64,000 nucleotides of DNA from an uncultured Alphaproteobacteria bacterium (GTDB lineage: Bacteria; Pseudomonadota; Alphaproteobacteria; Micropepsales; Micropepsaceae). Location: the NCBI GenBank assembly GCA_903862715.1, contig CAIOYY010000088.1:1-64000 (forward strand), in the 5' to 3' direction. Below, one piece after another: positions 51,010 to 59,928 of this stretch (position 1 is its first letter; each line of letters begins with the position of its first letter). Made by a program: the position numbers and the translations under genes. The notes under the pieces were generated by a model. The model was given only the letters and a program-made list of their open reading frames with translations. It had not been told where the DNA came from and did no database searches.

Positions 51010-52137
51010 CTATTCGATGACGATCTTCGGCGCCGGTCGCGCCGAGGTTTCGAGTTTCGCCGCCACGCGTTTGGCCAGCGTCAGAAACGCATGCGCTTCC
51101 GGACTGTGCGGACGGGTGGCGACAATCGGCATCCCAGCGTCCGATGTCTCGCGGATCGCGGGCAGCAACGGAATTTCGCCCAGGAATTCGCAATCGAGTT
51201 CGGCTGCCGTGGCGCGTGCGCCGCCATGCCCGAAGATATGATGCTCGGTGCCGCAGGTCGGGCAGATGAAAAGGCTCATATTCTCGATGATGCCGAGCAC
51301 CGGCACTTCCGTCTTGCGAAACATCGCGAGGCCTTTGCGCGCATCGATCAGCGCAAGGTCCTGCGGCGTCGACACAATCACCGCGCCCGCCAGCGGCACG
51401 CGTTGCGCCAGCGTCAGCTGCGCGTCGCCGGTGCCGGGCGGCATGTCGACGACCAGAATATCCAGCGGCGCCCAGGCGACATCCGTCAGCATCTGTGTCA
51501 GTGCGCTCATCACCATGGGTCCACGCCAGATCATCGGCGTGTCCTGATCGACCAGAAAACCGATGGACATGGCTTTCAGGCCGAAGCGTTCGATGGGCTT
51601 CAATTTTTTGCCGTCGGTTTCCGGCTTTTCCCGGATGTCGAGCAGCCTTGGCACCGAGGGGCCATAGATGTCGGCGTCTAGTAGCCCGACCTTGTTCCCG
51701 AGCGCGGACAGCGCGAGCGCAAGGTTAACCGCCACGGTCGATTTGCCGACGCCGCCCTTGCCGCTGGCGACCGCGATAATGGAACGCACCCCCGGAACCC
51801 CGGTCTCGCGCGTCACCGGCGCATTAGCGTCGTGCCCGTGACCATGTTTATGTCCATGGCCCTGTCCTTGCGGCGGCGTATTGCGCTCGCGGTGCGCGGT
51901 CAGAACCGCCGTGACGGACAGAATGCCCGGCACCCCATTCACCGCCTCTTCGCAGGCTTTGCGCAACGGCTCGGAAGCGGGCCCCCGCGCGGCGGGCACC
52001 TCCACCGTGAAACTCACATGATTGTTACGCAGCGTCAGGCCGCTTATCAGCCCTGCTTCAACGACATTTTGTCCACTGGCGGGATCACGAACCCTTTTCA
52101 GTGCTTGGGTTATTTGATCTTCGTTCGGCCCAGCCAT
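51010..52137 (-). CDS. Mrp/ApbC/NBP35-type Fe-S cluster carrier ATPase
   Basis: A P-loop ATPase that carries Fe-S clusters. The N-terminal DUF59/MIP18-like domain (residues 1-85, ITQALKRVRDP) is joined by a His-Gly linker (GQGHGHKHGHGHDAN, residues 91-105) to the ATPase domain with deviant Walker A SGKGGVGKS (125-133), DADIYGPSVPRLL, VDMPPGTGD and the cluster-binding CPTC at 292-295. 375 residues. The His-rich linker could bind metal ions. Confidence 0.93.
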   Translation of the reverse strand: MAGPNEDQITQALKRVRDPASGQNVVEAGLISGLTLRNNHVSFTVEVPAARGPASEPLRKACEEAVNGVPGILSVTAVLTAHRERNTPPQGQGHGHKHGHGHDANAPVTRETGVPGVRSIIAVASGKGGVGKSTVAVNLALALSALGNKVGLLDADIYGPSVPRLLDIREKPETDGKKLKPIERFGLKAMSIGFLVDQDTPMIWRGPMVMSALTQMLTDVAWAPLDILVVDMPPGTGDAQLTLAQRVPLAGAVIVSTPQDLALIDARKGLAMFRKTEVPVLGIIENMSLFICPTCGTEHHIFGHGGARATAAELDCEFLGEIPLLPAIRETSDAGMPIVATRPHSPEAHAFLTLAKRVAAKLETSARPAPKIVIE

Positions 52138-52268
52138 CGGTTCGCCTTCATTGCACCTTAACAGAGAAGTTCATATATACGGGTGGCTCCCGCGAAACCA
52201 AGCAATCGCGGGCCTATTTTAGCGGCCGGTTGCCACGTATCGCCCGGCCAGATTCGTCGAGGAAGCAA

Positions 52269-53441
52269 ATGCCCTGGAACAACCAAACCGGTGGGCGGCC
52301 CGGCAATGGCGGACGCGGCCCGTGGGGCGGCCGCCCTTCCGGCGGACAGCCACCCGATCTTGAGGAGCTGTTCAAGCGCAGCCAGGAGAAACTTCGCGGC
52401 ATGCTGCCCGGCGGTTTCGGCCGCGGTGGCGCATTGATCGCGGTTCTGATCGTTGCGGTCGTCTGGCTGTTCTCCGGCATTTACGTCGTGCAGCCCGATC
52501 AGCAGGGCGTCGTGCTGCGCTTTGGCGCGGTCGTCGCGCAGACCGGCAATGGCCTGCATTATCATTTGCCCTGGCCGATCGAGACCGTCGAAACCCCGAG
52601 CGTCACGCGCGAAAACCAGATCAGCATCGGTTTCGTGCCCGCCGCCGACACCAATCAGCTTCGTCAGGTGCCCGAAGAAAGCCTAATGCTGACGGGCGAC
52701 GAGAACATCGTCGACATCAGCTTCACGGTATTCTGGGTCATCAAGGACGCGTCCGACTATCTCTTCAATGTCGAGAATCCCGGCAACCCGAATGCCGCGA
52801 TCAAGGAAGCGACAATCAAGGCCGTTTCCGAAGCCGCCATGCGTGAAATCGTCGGCCGCAACCAGATCGATACGGTGCTTACCGAAAACCGCGAAGGCAT
52901 TCAGGCCGATGTGCGCGATCTCGCGCAGACCGTGCTCGATTCCTATGGCGCGGGTGTGACGATCACCCGCGTACAGATGCAGCGCGCCGATCCGCCGTCG
53001 CAGGTGATCGATTCCTATCGTGACGTGCAGGCCGCGCGCACCGATCAGGAACGCATGCGCAATGAAGCCGAAGCCTATGCCAACCGCGTAATCCCGGAAG
53101 CACGCGGCGGCGCGGCCCGCATCATCCAGCAGGCAGAAGCCTATCGCGAACAGGTCGTCGCCGAGGCCGAAGGCGAAGCGCAGCGCTTCACCTCGATCCT
53201 GACCGAATATGAAAATGCGCCGGCCGTAACGCGCCAGCGCATCTATCTCGAAACCATGCAGCAGATCTTCGCCAATATGAACAAGGTTATCCTCGATACG
53301 CAGGATGGCGTCGCGCCCTATTTCCCCCTCCCTGCCATCACGCAGGGCGGCGGCACGATGCGGCCGGGCGTTGTTCCGCCTCTGGCGCCCGCGGCAGGGG
53401 CGAATCCTGGCGCGAATGTCAGCATTAATGGAGGCCAGTAA
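52269..53441 (+). CDS. hflK: HflK, membrane-protease modulator
   Basis: SPFH/band-7 protein that with HflC forms the cage around FtsH. 390 residues: Gly/Pro-rich cytoplasmic N-terminus (MPWNNQTGGRPGNGGRGPWG), one membrane segment (about 57-75), the SPFH domain (VQPDQQGVVLRFGAVV), and a long helical region (ARTDQERMRNEAEAYANRVI). The frame opens 168 bp earlier; MPWN is the family start. Overlaps hflC by 1 bp. Confidence 0.95.
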   Translation: MPWNNQTGGRPGNGGRGPWGGRPSGGQPPDLEELFKRSQEKLRGMLPGGFGRGGALIAVLIVAVVWLFSGIYVVQPDQQGVVLRFGAVVAQTGNGLHYHLPWPIETVETPSVTRENQISIGFVPAADTNQLRQVPEESLMLTGDENIVDISFTVFWVIKDASDYLFNVENPGNPNAAIKEATIKAVSEAAMREIVGRNQIDTVLTENREGIQADVRDLAQTVLDSYGAGVTITRVQMQRADPPSQVIDSYRDVQAARTDQERMRNEAEAYANRVIPEARGGAARIIQQAEAYREQVVAEAEGEAQRFTSILTEYENAPAVTRQRIYLETMQQIFANMNKVILDTQDGVAPYFPLPAITQGGGTMRPGVVPPLAPAAGANPGANVSINGGQ

Positions 53442-54304
53442 TGAAAAACTATCTCGGCTTTATCGCCGTTGGCGTTTTCGCCCTCCTCGCCTGGCTGTCC
53501 ACCGGTCTCTACACCGTGCATCAGACGGAACTCGCGCTGGTCATCCAGTTCGGTAATCCGCGCGCAGCCGTCACCGAGCCCGGGCTCCATATGAAAATGC
53601 CCTGGCCGATCCAGAATGTGCACAAGCTCGACAAGCGCGTGCTCAATCTCGATCTCCCTGAGGAAGAAGTCATCGCGCAGGATCTGAAGCGCCTTGTGGT
53701 CGATGCCTATGCGCGTTTCCAGATCACCGATCCCTTGCGCTTCTATCAAACGCTGACCGACACCAATATCGCGCGTACGCGTCTGCAGCCGATCCTCGGC
53801 TCCAATGTGCGCCGGATTCTGGGTTCGCAGACCTTTGCCGCCGTGCTGTCCGGTCAGCGTGCCGAATTGATGCGTGCGATCCGTGACGGCATGAACGCCG
53901 AAACGGCGAATTTCGGCATCAATGTTCTCGATGTCCGCATTCGCAGAGCCGACCTTCCGGCGGAAAACAGCGCCGCCATCTATAGCCGCATGCAGCAGGA
54001 ACGCGTCCGCGAAGCGGCCGAATTCCGAGCCCAGGGCGAACAGATTTCGCAGGAAATCCGCAGCCGCGCCGACCGCGACGTAACGGTGCTGCGCGCCGAG
54101 GCGACGCGGCAATCGGAGATCGTGCGCGGCGAGGGCGATGCCCAGAAGAACCGCATCTTCGCCGAAGCGTTCGGTGCGGACCCGGATTTCTTCGCTTTTT
54201 ACCGCTCCATGCGCGCCTATGAAGGCGCACTGGGCGGCGACAACACGACCATCGTCCTCTCGCCGGACAGCGATTTCTTCCGCTATTTCGACAACGCCCA
54301 ATGA
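53441..54304 (+). CDS. hflC: HflC, membrane-protease modulator
   Basis: Partner of HflK. 287 residues: N-terminal anchor (about 6-23), HQTELALVIQFGNPR, PGLHMKMPWPIQNVHKLDKR, and the helical EIRSRADRDVTVLRAEATRQ region, ending with the SPDSDFFRYF motif. TAATG overlap with hflK. The hflKC-degP order is typical of alphaproteobacteria. Confidence 0.95.
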   Translation: MKNYLGFIAVGVFALLAWLSTGLYTVHQTELALVIQFGNPRAAVTEPGLHMKMPWPIQNVHKLDKRVLNLDLPEEEVIAQDLKRLVVDAYARFQITDPLRFYQTLTDTNIARTRLQPILGSNVRRILGSQTFAAVLSGQRAELMRAIRDGMNAETANFGINVLDVRIRRADLPAENSAAIYSRMQQERVREAAEFRAQGEQISQEIRSRADRDVTVLRAEATRQSEIVRGEGDAQKNRIFAEAFGADPDFFAFYRSMRAYEGALGGDNTTIVLSPDSDFFRYFDNAQ

Positions 54305-54310
54305 TCGGCG

Positions 54311-54343
54311 CCCGGCCGGTGTCTTTTCGCATCGGCCGGGTTT
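54311..54343 (+). terminator. Terminator after hflKC
   Basis: CCCGGCCG and CGGCCGGG form a perfect 8-bp stem over a 14-nt loop, followed by TTTCGTC. It starts 6 bp after the hflC stop. Confidence 0.65.
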
Positions 54344-54447
54344 CGTCGAATTGAGCGGGCAGGCGCAAAAAAACTTCGCCTTTTGACAGCTTTGGGCCTT
54401 AAGTAGGCCGGAATTTACGTGATAATGAGACGTGCGGTGTTGCGTCG

Positions 54448-54475
54448 CCTGAGCGAAGCCACGTCGCTTCTCAGG
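54448..54475 (+). promoter_or_regulatory. Hairpin abutting the degP ribosome-binding site
   Basis: CCTGAG, a bulged CG, then AAGC pair with GCTT-CTCAGG over a CACGTC loop. The hairpin ends 1 nt before GAGGAA, the Shine-Dalgarno of degP. It could tune access of the ribosome; this is inference. Confidence 0.35.
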
Positions 54476-54489
54476 TGAGGAACGCATTC

Positions 54490-56004
54490 ATGCCGGACAT
54501 TCGCCAGAATTTCAGCCTTTCGCGGTCCAAGCCCAGCTTGCGCCTCAGGTCTGCGATTGCCGCGCTGGCGCTTGCATGGCCCGGCATCGCGTATGCCCAG
54601 CCCCAGATCGTGCCGCCCGCACCTCCGGGCGCCGAAACCACCCCCGCCGATTTCTCCGATCTGGCCGAGCGTCTGTCGTCGGCGGTCGTGAATATCTCCA
54701 CCTCGCAGACCTTGCGTCAGGACCCCGCGCGCGGGCCCCAGAACATTCCGCAATTGCCGGAAGATTCGCCGCTGCAGGATTTTTTCGATGAATTTCTCGA
54801 TCGCGGTGACGGCACGCCCCGCCGTATCACGTCGCTCGGCTCCGGATTCATCATCGACAATGAAGGCTATGTCGTCACCAACAACCACGTCATCGAAGGG
54901 GCCGACGAAATCTCTGTCATCCTGAATGACGGCGTGACGACGCTGCCTGCCGAGCTCATCGGCACCGACGAGAAAACCGATCTCGCGCTGCTGCGCGTCG
55001 ATTCCGCAACGCCGCTGCCCTCCGCGATATTCGGTGATTCCGACAGCGCGCGCGTTGGCCAATGGGTCGTCGCCATCGGCAATCCCTTCGGTCTCGGCGG
55101 CACCGTGACGGCGGGCATCATTTCCGCCCGCAACCGCTACATCAATGCGGGCGATTACGATGACTTCATCCAGACCGACGCCTCGATCAATCGCGGCAAT
55201 TCCGGCGGCCCGTTGTTCAACATGCGCGGCGAAGTGATCGGCGTGAATTCGGCGATCTATTCTCCGACCGGTGGCTCGGTCGGCATCGGCTTCGCCATCC
55301 CGTCCAATGAAGTGCGCCATGTCATCGCGCAATTGAAGGACACGGGTGTTGTCAGCCGCGGCATGATCGGGGTGCGCATCCAGAGCGTCAGCGCGGAAAT
55401 CGCCGCCAGTCTCGATCTTGCCAATACGCGCGGCGCGCTGGTTTCGGGCGTGACCGAGGGCGGCCCCGCCGCCGCCGCAGGCATCCAGGAAGGTGACGTC
55501 ATCATCAGTTTCGATGGCCGCGCCGTACAGGACGACCGGACGCTGCCGCGCATCGTCGCCGAAACCGAAGTTGGCACCCGCGTCCCGGTTGAGGTGGTGC
55601 GCAACGGCCAGACACGCACCCTTGAAGTCATGGTCGCGCGTCTTCCAGATGAAGTGGTGGCGGCGAACGACAATGATCCGCTGCCCGAAAGCAACGCCGC
55701 CGAAGATTCCTTCCGCCTTGGTCTGACGCTGGAGCCGCTGAATGATGACGCGCGCGCACGTTACGATCTCGACGCCCTTGTCGAAGGCGTTCTCGTCGTC
55801 GATGTCGATATTAACGGACCCCTGGGCGACAAGGTCATGCCGGGCGATGTTCTGGTCGAAGTCGCGCGTGAGGTGGTCCGGACCCCGGAAGATGTCGAAG
55901 CGAAAATCGACACGGAACTTGCGGCGGGACGTGGCGCGGTTCTGCTGCTCATCAGCCGCGACGGAGAGCAAAGCTATCTCGGCGTGCGCATCGCGCCGCG
56001 ATAA
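54490..56004 (+). CDS. degP: DegP/HtrA-type periplasmic serine protease
   Basis: Trypsin-like protease/chaperone with PDZ domains. Signal peptide to about residue 36 (core IAALALAWPGIAYA), then catalytic triad H133 (TNNHVIEG), D164 (KTDLALL) and S238 (RGNSGGPLF). PDZ1 at about 290-385 (SRGMIGVRIQSV) and a more divergent PDZ2 to the end (LGDKVMPGDVLVEV). 504 residues. The ATG at 54490 has GAGGAA 7 nt upstream; a GTG five codons earlier is rejected. Confidence 0.94.
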   Translation: MPDIRQNFSLSRSKPSLRLRSAIAALALAWPGIAYAQPQIVPPAPPGAETTPADFSDLAERLSSAVVNISTSQTLRQDPARGPQNIPQLPEDSPLQDFFDEFLDRGDGTPRRITSLGSGFIIDNEGYVVTNNHVIEGADEISVILNDGVTTLPAELIGTDEKTDLALLRVDSATPLPSAIFGDSDSARVGQWVVAIGNPFGLGGTVTAGIISARNRYINAGDYDDFIQTDASINRGNSGGPLFNMRGEVIGVNSAIYSPTGGSVGIGFAIPSNEVRHVIAQLKDTGVVSRGMIGVRIQSVSAEIAASLDLANTRGALVSGVTEGGPAAAAGIQEGDVIISFDGRAVQDDRTLPRIVAETEVGTRVPVEVVRNGQTRTLEVMVARLPDEVVAANDNDPLPESNAAEDSFRLGLTLEPLNDDARARYDLDALVEGVLVVDVDINGPLGDKVMPGDVLVEVAREVVRTPEDVEAKIDTELAAGRGAVLLLISRDGEQSYLGVRIAPR

Positions 56005-56016
56005 GCGCGATCGTTT

Positions 56017-56070
56017 CCTTTCCCCCTTGAGGGGGAAGGTGCCCCGGATTTGATCCCGGACGGAGGGGGA
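56017..56070. repeat. Intergenic palindromic element between degP and serB
   Basis: TTCCCCC-TTGA-GGGGGAA is a perfect hairpin, followed by a second imperfect one (CCGGATTTGATCCCGG) and GGAGGGGGA, which can pair back with the first arm. No T-run. It lies between convergent genes and resembles dispersed GC-rich intergenic repeats of alphaproteobacteria. Confidence 0.55.
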
Positions 56071-56973
56071 TTACCCCTTTACAAACTCGGCTTCACGATA
56101 GCCCTGCAGAAACAGCATTCCCGTCAGGTCGCCGTATGTAATCGCGGCGGCTGCCGCTTCGGCGACGACCGGCTTGGCATGATAGGCAACACCTAACCCT
56201 GCGCGCTGGATCATGCCGAGATCATTCGCGCCGTCGCCAATCGCCATGGTCTCGAACAGATCGAGCTCGCGCTCGGAAGCGGCGCGCTCTAAGGCTTCGA
56301 GTTTCGCGGCGCGGCCCAAAATGGGCTCGCCGACCTTGCCGGTCAGCGCATGGCCGTCATCGACCAGTGTATTGCCCTGTTGTCCGTCAAAACCCGCATC
56401 AGCCGCCACGCGCGAGGTGAAATAGGTGAAGCCGCCGGAGATCAGCAGGCAGTAGGCGCCGTTCGCCCGCATGGTGCGCAGCAGTACTTTGGCGCCGGGG
56501 TTCAATCGCACGCGCTCAGCATAGACGCGCGCCACCGATTCCAGAGGCAATCCCTTCAGAAGCGCCACGCGTTCGCGCAACGCGGATTCGAAATCCAGTT
56601 CGCCGCGCATCGCGCGCTCGGTGATCTCGGCCACTTTCGGCTTGATGCCCGCCATGTCGGCCAGCTCGTCGATGCATTCGCAGCCGATGATGGTCGAATC
56701 CATATCGGCGATCAGCAATTCCTTCTTGCGTCCTTCGGCCGGCACCACATTGATGTCGAGTTTCCAGCGCGTCGCCATTTCCTTGAACGCGGCGGCAACG
56801 GCGTCTGGCGGACCGTTGAACGGTATGTCCAGCGCGCGCGCGTCGGCCAGCCAGTCGACGTCGCCGCAATCGGCAAGCGTGCCGAGCGCCATGCGAATAC
56901 CTTCGCCATAGGCGGGGGAAAGCGTGTCCTTGCCGCCGACGGCGTTCAGCACATAGGAATAGTTGAGCGGCAC
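56071..56973 (-). CDS. serB: Phosphoserine phosphatase SerB
   Basis: HAD phosphatase for the last step of serine synthesis. A regulatory N-terminal region of about 85 residues precedes motif I IADMDSTIIGCECIDE, GELDFESALRERVALLKGL, motif II LISGGFTYFT and motif IV MAIGDGANDLGMIQRAGLG. 300 residues. GTG start; divergent from miaA with only 32 bp between them. Confidence 0.96.
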   Translation of the reverse strand: MPLNYSYVLNAVGGKDTLSPAYGEGIRMALGTLADCGDVDWLADARALDIPFNGPPDAVAAAFKEMATRWKLDINVVPAEGRKKELLIADMDSTIIGCECIDELADMAGIKPKVAEITERAMRGELDFESALRERVALLKGLPLESVARVYAERVRLNPGAKVLLRTMRANGAYCLLISGGFTYFTSRVAADAGFDGQQGNTLVDDGHALTGKVGEPILGRAAKLEALERAASERELDLFETMAIGDGANDLGMIQRAGLGVAYHAKPVVAEAAAAAITYGDLTGMLFLQGYREAEFVKG

Positions 56974-57005
56974 TTTATAAGTGTCTTTCTTTTGAAGGTT
57001 GCAGC

Positions 57006-57923
57006 ATGTCTTGGGACGCGGTGCTTATCGCAGGGCCGACCGCCAGCGGCAAGTCGGCTGCCGCTTTGGCGCTGGCCGAACAGCACAATGGCGCGGTGGT
57101 CAATGCCGATTCCATGCAGGTCTATGACGGCTTGCGCGTGCTGACGGCGCGCCCCTCCGCCGCCGACGAAGCCCGCGCGCCGCATGTTCTCTACGGTCAT
57201 GTCCCGGTGACGGCGCGCTATTCCGTGGGGCGCTATATCGACGATGCAGGCGCGGTGCTCAAAGGCCTTCGCGCCTCGGGCCGCCTGCCCATCTTCACCG
57301 GCGGCACCGGGCTCTATTTCCATGCGCTCACGCAAGGGCTCTCGCCCATCCCACCGGTCCCATCGGAGATCCGTGATGCGCAGCAGGCGCTGCTCGATGC
57401 GATGGGCGTCGCCGCCTTCTATGCGGAGTTCGCGGAGCGCGACCCCGAGGCCGCTTCCTCACTTAATCCCGGCGACAGCCAGCGGATATTGCGCGCGGCC
57501 TCTGTGCTCGCCGCGACGGGACGCTCGCTGAAGGCATGGCAGCAGACGCGCGAGCCCCCGCTTCTAGGCGAATCTCTTAATGTTGCGCGCTTCGTCATCG
57601 CGCCGCCCCGCGCCCTTCTGCACGACCGTATCGCCCGGCGTTTCAACGCGATGCTCAGCCAGGGCGTGCTGGACGAGGTGAGGGGGCTCACGGGGCTCGA
57701 TCCGACGCTTCCCGCCGCAAGGGCGCTGGGTGTCCCGCCGCTCCTTGCCCATCTGGCCGGAGACATCTCGCTCGATGCGGCGGTGGAGGCGGCGGTGACC
57801 GAAACCCGGCAATACGCCAAACGCCAGCTCACCTGGTTCCGGAAATACATGGCTGACTGGAAATGGCTCGAAATGGACGATTTACGAAATATTATTACGT
57901 TTATGGCAGAAAAAACTGCTTGA
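57006..57923 (+). CDS. miaA: tRNA dimethylallyltransferase MiaA
   Basis: Adds the isopentenyl group to A37 of UNN-reading tRNAs. P-loop IAGPTASGKSAAAL, VVNADSMQVYDGL, FTGGTGLYFHALTQGL and the C-terminal ARALGVPPLLAHL and YAKRQLTWFRK motifs. 305 residues. Upstream neighbour of the ilv genes. Confidence 0.96.
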   Translation: MSWDAVLIAGPTASGKSAAALALAEQHNGAVVNADSMQVYDGLRVLTARPSAADEARAPHVLYGHVPVTARYSVGRYIDDAGAVLKGLRASGRLPIFTGGTGLYFHALTQGLSPIPPVPSEIRDAQQALLDAMGVAAFYAEFAERDPEAASSLNPGDSQRILRAASVLAATGRSLKAWQQTREPPLLGESLNVARFVIAPPRALLHDRIARRFNAMLSQGVLDEVRGLTGLDPTLPAARALGVPPLLAHLAGDISLDAAVEAAVTETRQYAKRQLTWFRKYMADWKWLEMDDLRNIITFMAEKTA

Positions 57924-57983
57924 AATTGCTTGACGGCCTTTTGCGATGCACCTAGTTTCCCGGCCGAAACAGGCAGGAACGCC

Positions 57984-58034
57984 ATGAAACCGGGACAAAC
58001 CGTAGTAAACGCGCTGTACAAGGGCAGGGACTAA
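57984..58034 (+). CDS. Candidate ilvB leader peptide
   Basis: A 16-codon frame, MKPGQTVVNALYKGRD, starts with ATG behind AGGA (spacing 8). It contains tandem Val codons (GTA GTA) and one Leu codon. Its stop codon TAA is the loop of the hairpin AGGGAC-TAA-GTCCCT, and a terminator follows 30 bp later. That is the layout of ribosome-mediated attenuation by valine/leucine supply, although the regulatory codon run is short. Confidence 0.6.
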   Translation: MKPGQTVVNALYKGRD

Positions 58035-58048
58035 GTCCCTTTTCCCTT
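58020..58048 (+). promoter_or_regulatory. Leader hairpin over the leader-peptide stop
   Basis: AAGGG-C-AGGGAC pairs with GTCCCT-TTT-CCCTT, with TAA as the loop. A ribosome stalled at the Val or Leu codons would leave it free to form, whereas one at the stop would cover it; it would be the 1:2 stem in an attenuation model. Confidence 0.5.
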
Positions 58049-58064
58049 GTGCGGCAGCTTTCCG

Positions 58065-58090
58065 GGGGCGTGATGCGCCCCTTTTGTTTT
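58065..58090 (+). terminator. Attenuator-type terminator before ilvB
   Basis: GGGGCG-TGATG-CGCCCC forms a 6-bp stem followed by TTTTGTTTT. It lies after the candidate leader peptide and 63 bp before ilvB, so it would terminate transcription before the structural genes. Confidence 0.75.
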
Positions 58091-58153
58091 GCCCCCCGAT
58101 GTTGCTGACGCCGCCTCTAACGAACGACCTCTAGCCGACCGAAAGATCCGGGA

Positions 58154-59926
58154 ATGACCGATACCATCACCGAAACAACCGAAATGACCGGTTCCGAAAT
58201 CGTCATTCGCGCCCTGAAGGATCAGGGCGTGAATCACATTTTTGGTTATCCCGGCGGCGCGGTTCTGCCGATCTACGACACGCTGTTTCAGGACAATGAG
58301 CTCATGCATGTCCTGATGCGCCACGAACAGGGCGCGACCCATGCCGCCGAAGGCTATGCGCGCTCCACCGGCAAGCCCGGCGTCGTACTCGTGACCTCCG
58401 GCCCCGGCGCGACCAATGCCGTCACGGGGCTGACCGATGCGCTGATGGATTCGATTCCACTGGTCGTCATCACGGGGCAGGTCGCGACGCACCTCATCGG
58501 CAATGACGCGTTTCAGGAATGCGATACGGTCGGCATCACGCGTCCCTGCACCAAGCATAATTGGTTGGTGCGCGACGTGAACGATCTCGCGCGCATCCTG
58601 CATGAAGCCTTCTACATCGCGACGACCGGCCGTCCCGGTCCCGTCGTCGTCGATATCCCGAAGGACATCCAGTTCAAGAAGGTCATTTATCATCCGCCCG
58701 GACATATCCGTCATCGCACCTACCGCCCGAAGACCGAGCCCGATAGAGGCCCGATCGTCGAAGCGGTGAAGATGATGGCGGCGGCGAAACGCCCCGTCTT
58801 CTACACCGGCGGCGGCATCATCAATTCCGGCCCCGAGGCAAGCCGCTTGCTGCGCGAACTGGTCGAACTCACGGGCTTTCCCATCACCTCGACGCTGATG
58901 GGCCTTGGCGCCTATCCGGCTTCCGGTCCGGCCTGGCTCGGGCCTCTCGGCATGCATGGCACCTATGAAGCGAACCTCACCACCAATCGCTGCGATCTTC
59001 TGATCTGTCTCGGCGCGCGGTTCGATGACCGCGTCACCGGCCGCGTCGATGCCTTTTCACCGAGCTCGAAGAAAATCCATCTCGATATTGATCCCTCGCA
59101 GATCAACAAGAACATCCGCATTGATCTGCCGATCATCGGCGATGCGGCGCGCGCGCTTCGCGGCATCATCAATGAGTGGAAGGAAACGGGCGCCGCATCC
59201 GATCCGGAAGCGCTCGCCTCGTGGTGGGACCAGATCGCCGAATGGCGCGCGAAGAAGTCGCTGAACTTCAAGAATTCCGACACGGTCATCAAACCGCAAT
59301 ACGCCATTGATCGTCTTTATGAACTGACCAAGGACCGTGAAACCTACATTACGACCGAAGTCGGCCAGCATCAGATGTGGGCGATGCAGCGCTTCAAATT
59401 CGAGGAACCCAACCACTGGATGACCTCGGGCGGCCTCGGCACGATGGGCTATGGTTTGCCTGCCGCGCTCGGTGTGCAGATGGCGCATCCGAATGCGCTG
59501 GTCGTCGATATTGCGGGCGAAGCATCGGTCCAGATGACGATGCAGGAAATGTCGTCGGCGGTGCAGTTCGATCTGCCGATCAAGATTTTCATCCTGAACA
59601 ACAAATATATGGGCATGGTGCGCCAGTGGCAGCAATTGCTGCATGGCGGGCGCTACTCGCACTCTTATTCCGAGGCGCTGCCCGATTTCGTGAAGATGGC
59701 CGATGCCTTCGGCGCGGTCGGCATCCGCGCCACGACGCCGGACGAACTCGATGCGAAAATCATGGAAATGATCGACGTGAAGCGTCCCGTCTTGTTCGAT
59801 TGCCTCGTCGATCCGTATGAGAATTGCTACCCGATGATTCCCTCGGGCGCGGCGCACGACCAAATGATCCTGTCGGATTCGGAAGACGAACCGGAAGTCA
59901 CCGAAGCCGGAAAGATGCTGGTGTAG
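58154..59926 (+). CDS. ilvB: Acetolactate synthase, large catalytic subunit
   Basis: ThDP enzyme of the first common step of Val/Leu/Ile synthesis. 590 residues: FGYPGGAVLPIYDTL, the catalytic Glu in RHEQGATHAAEGYA, a central FAD domain and the C-terminal ThDP site (GEASVQM to LNNKYMGMVRQW). The usual Asp of the GD-A/G-S motif is Glu here, a conservative change. Followed directly by the small subunit gene ilvH (2 bp). Confidence 0.95.
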   Translation: MTDTITETTEMTGSEIVIRALKDQGVNHIFGYPGGAVLPIYDTLFQDNELMHVLMRHEQGATHAAEGYARSTGKPGVVLVTSGPGATNAVTGLTDALMDSIPLVVITGQVATHLIGNDAFQECDTVGITRPCTKHNWLVRDVNDLARILHEAFYIATTGRPGPVVVDIPKDIQFKKVIYHPPGHIRHRTYRPKTEPDRGPIVEAVKMMAAAKRPVFYTGGGIINSGPEASRLLRELVELTGFPITSTLMGLGAYPASGPAWLGPLGMHGTYEANLTTNRCDLLICLGARFDDRVTGRVDAFSPSSKKIHLDIDPSQINKNIRIDLPIIGDAARALRGIINEWKETGAASDPEALASWWDQIAEWRAKKSLNFKNSDTVIKPQYAIDRLYELTKDRETYITTEVGQHQMWAMQRFKFEEPNHWMTSGGLGTMGYGLPAALGVQMAHPNALVVDIAGEASVQMTMQEMSSAVQFDLPIKIFILNNKYMGMVRQWQQLLHGGRYSHSYSEALPDFVKMADAFGAVGIRATTPDELDAKIMEMIDVKRPVLFDCLVDPYENCYPMIPSGAAHDQMILSDSEDEPEVTEAGKMLV

Positions 59927-59928
59927 AA

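Noticed and set aside
54383-54411. TTGACA as a -35 element for degP
   Set aside because: No acceptable -10 at 16-18 bp spacing.
54415-55971. 518-codon minus-strand frame opposite degP
   Set aside because: Shadow frame; degP is unambiguous with its triad and PDZ domains.
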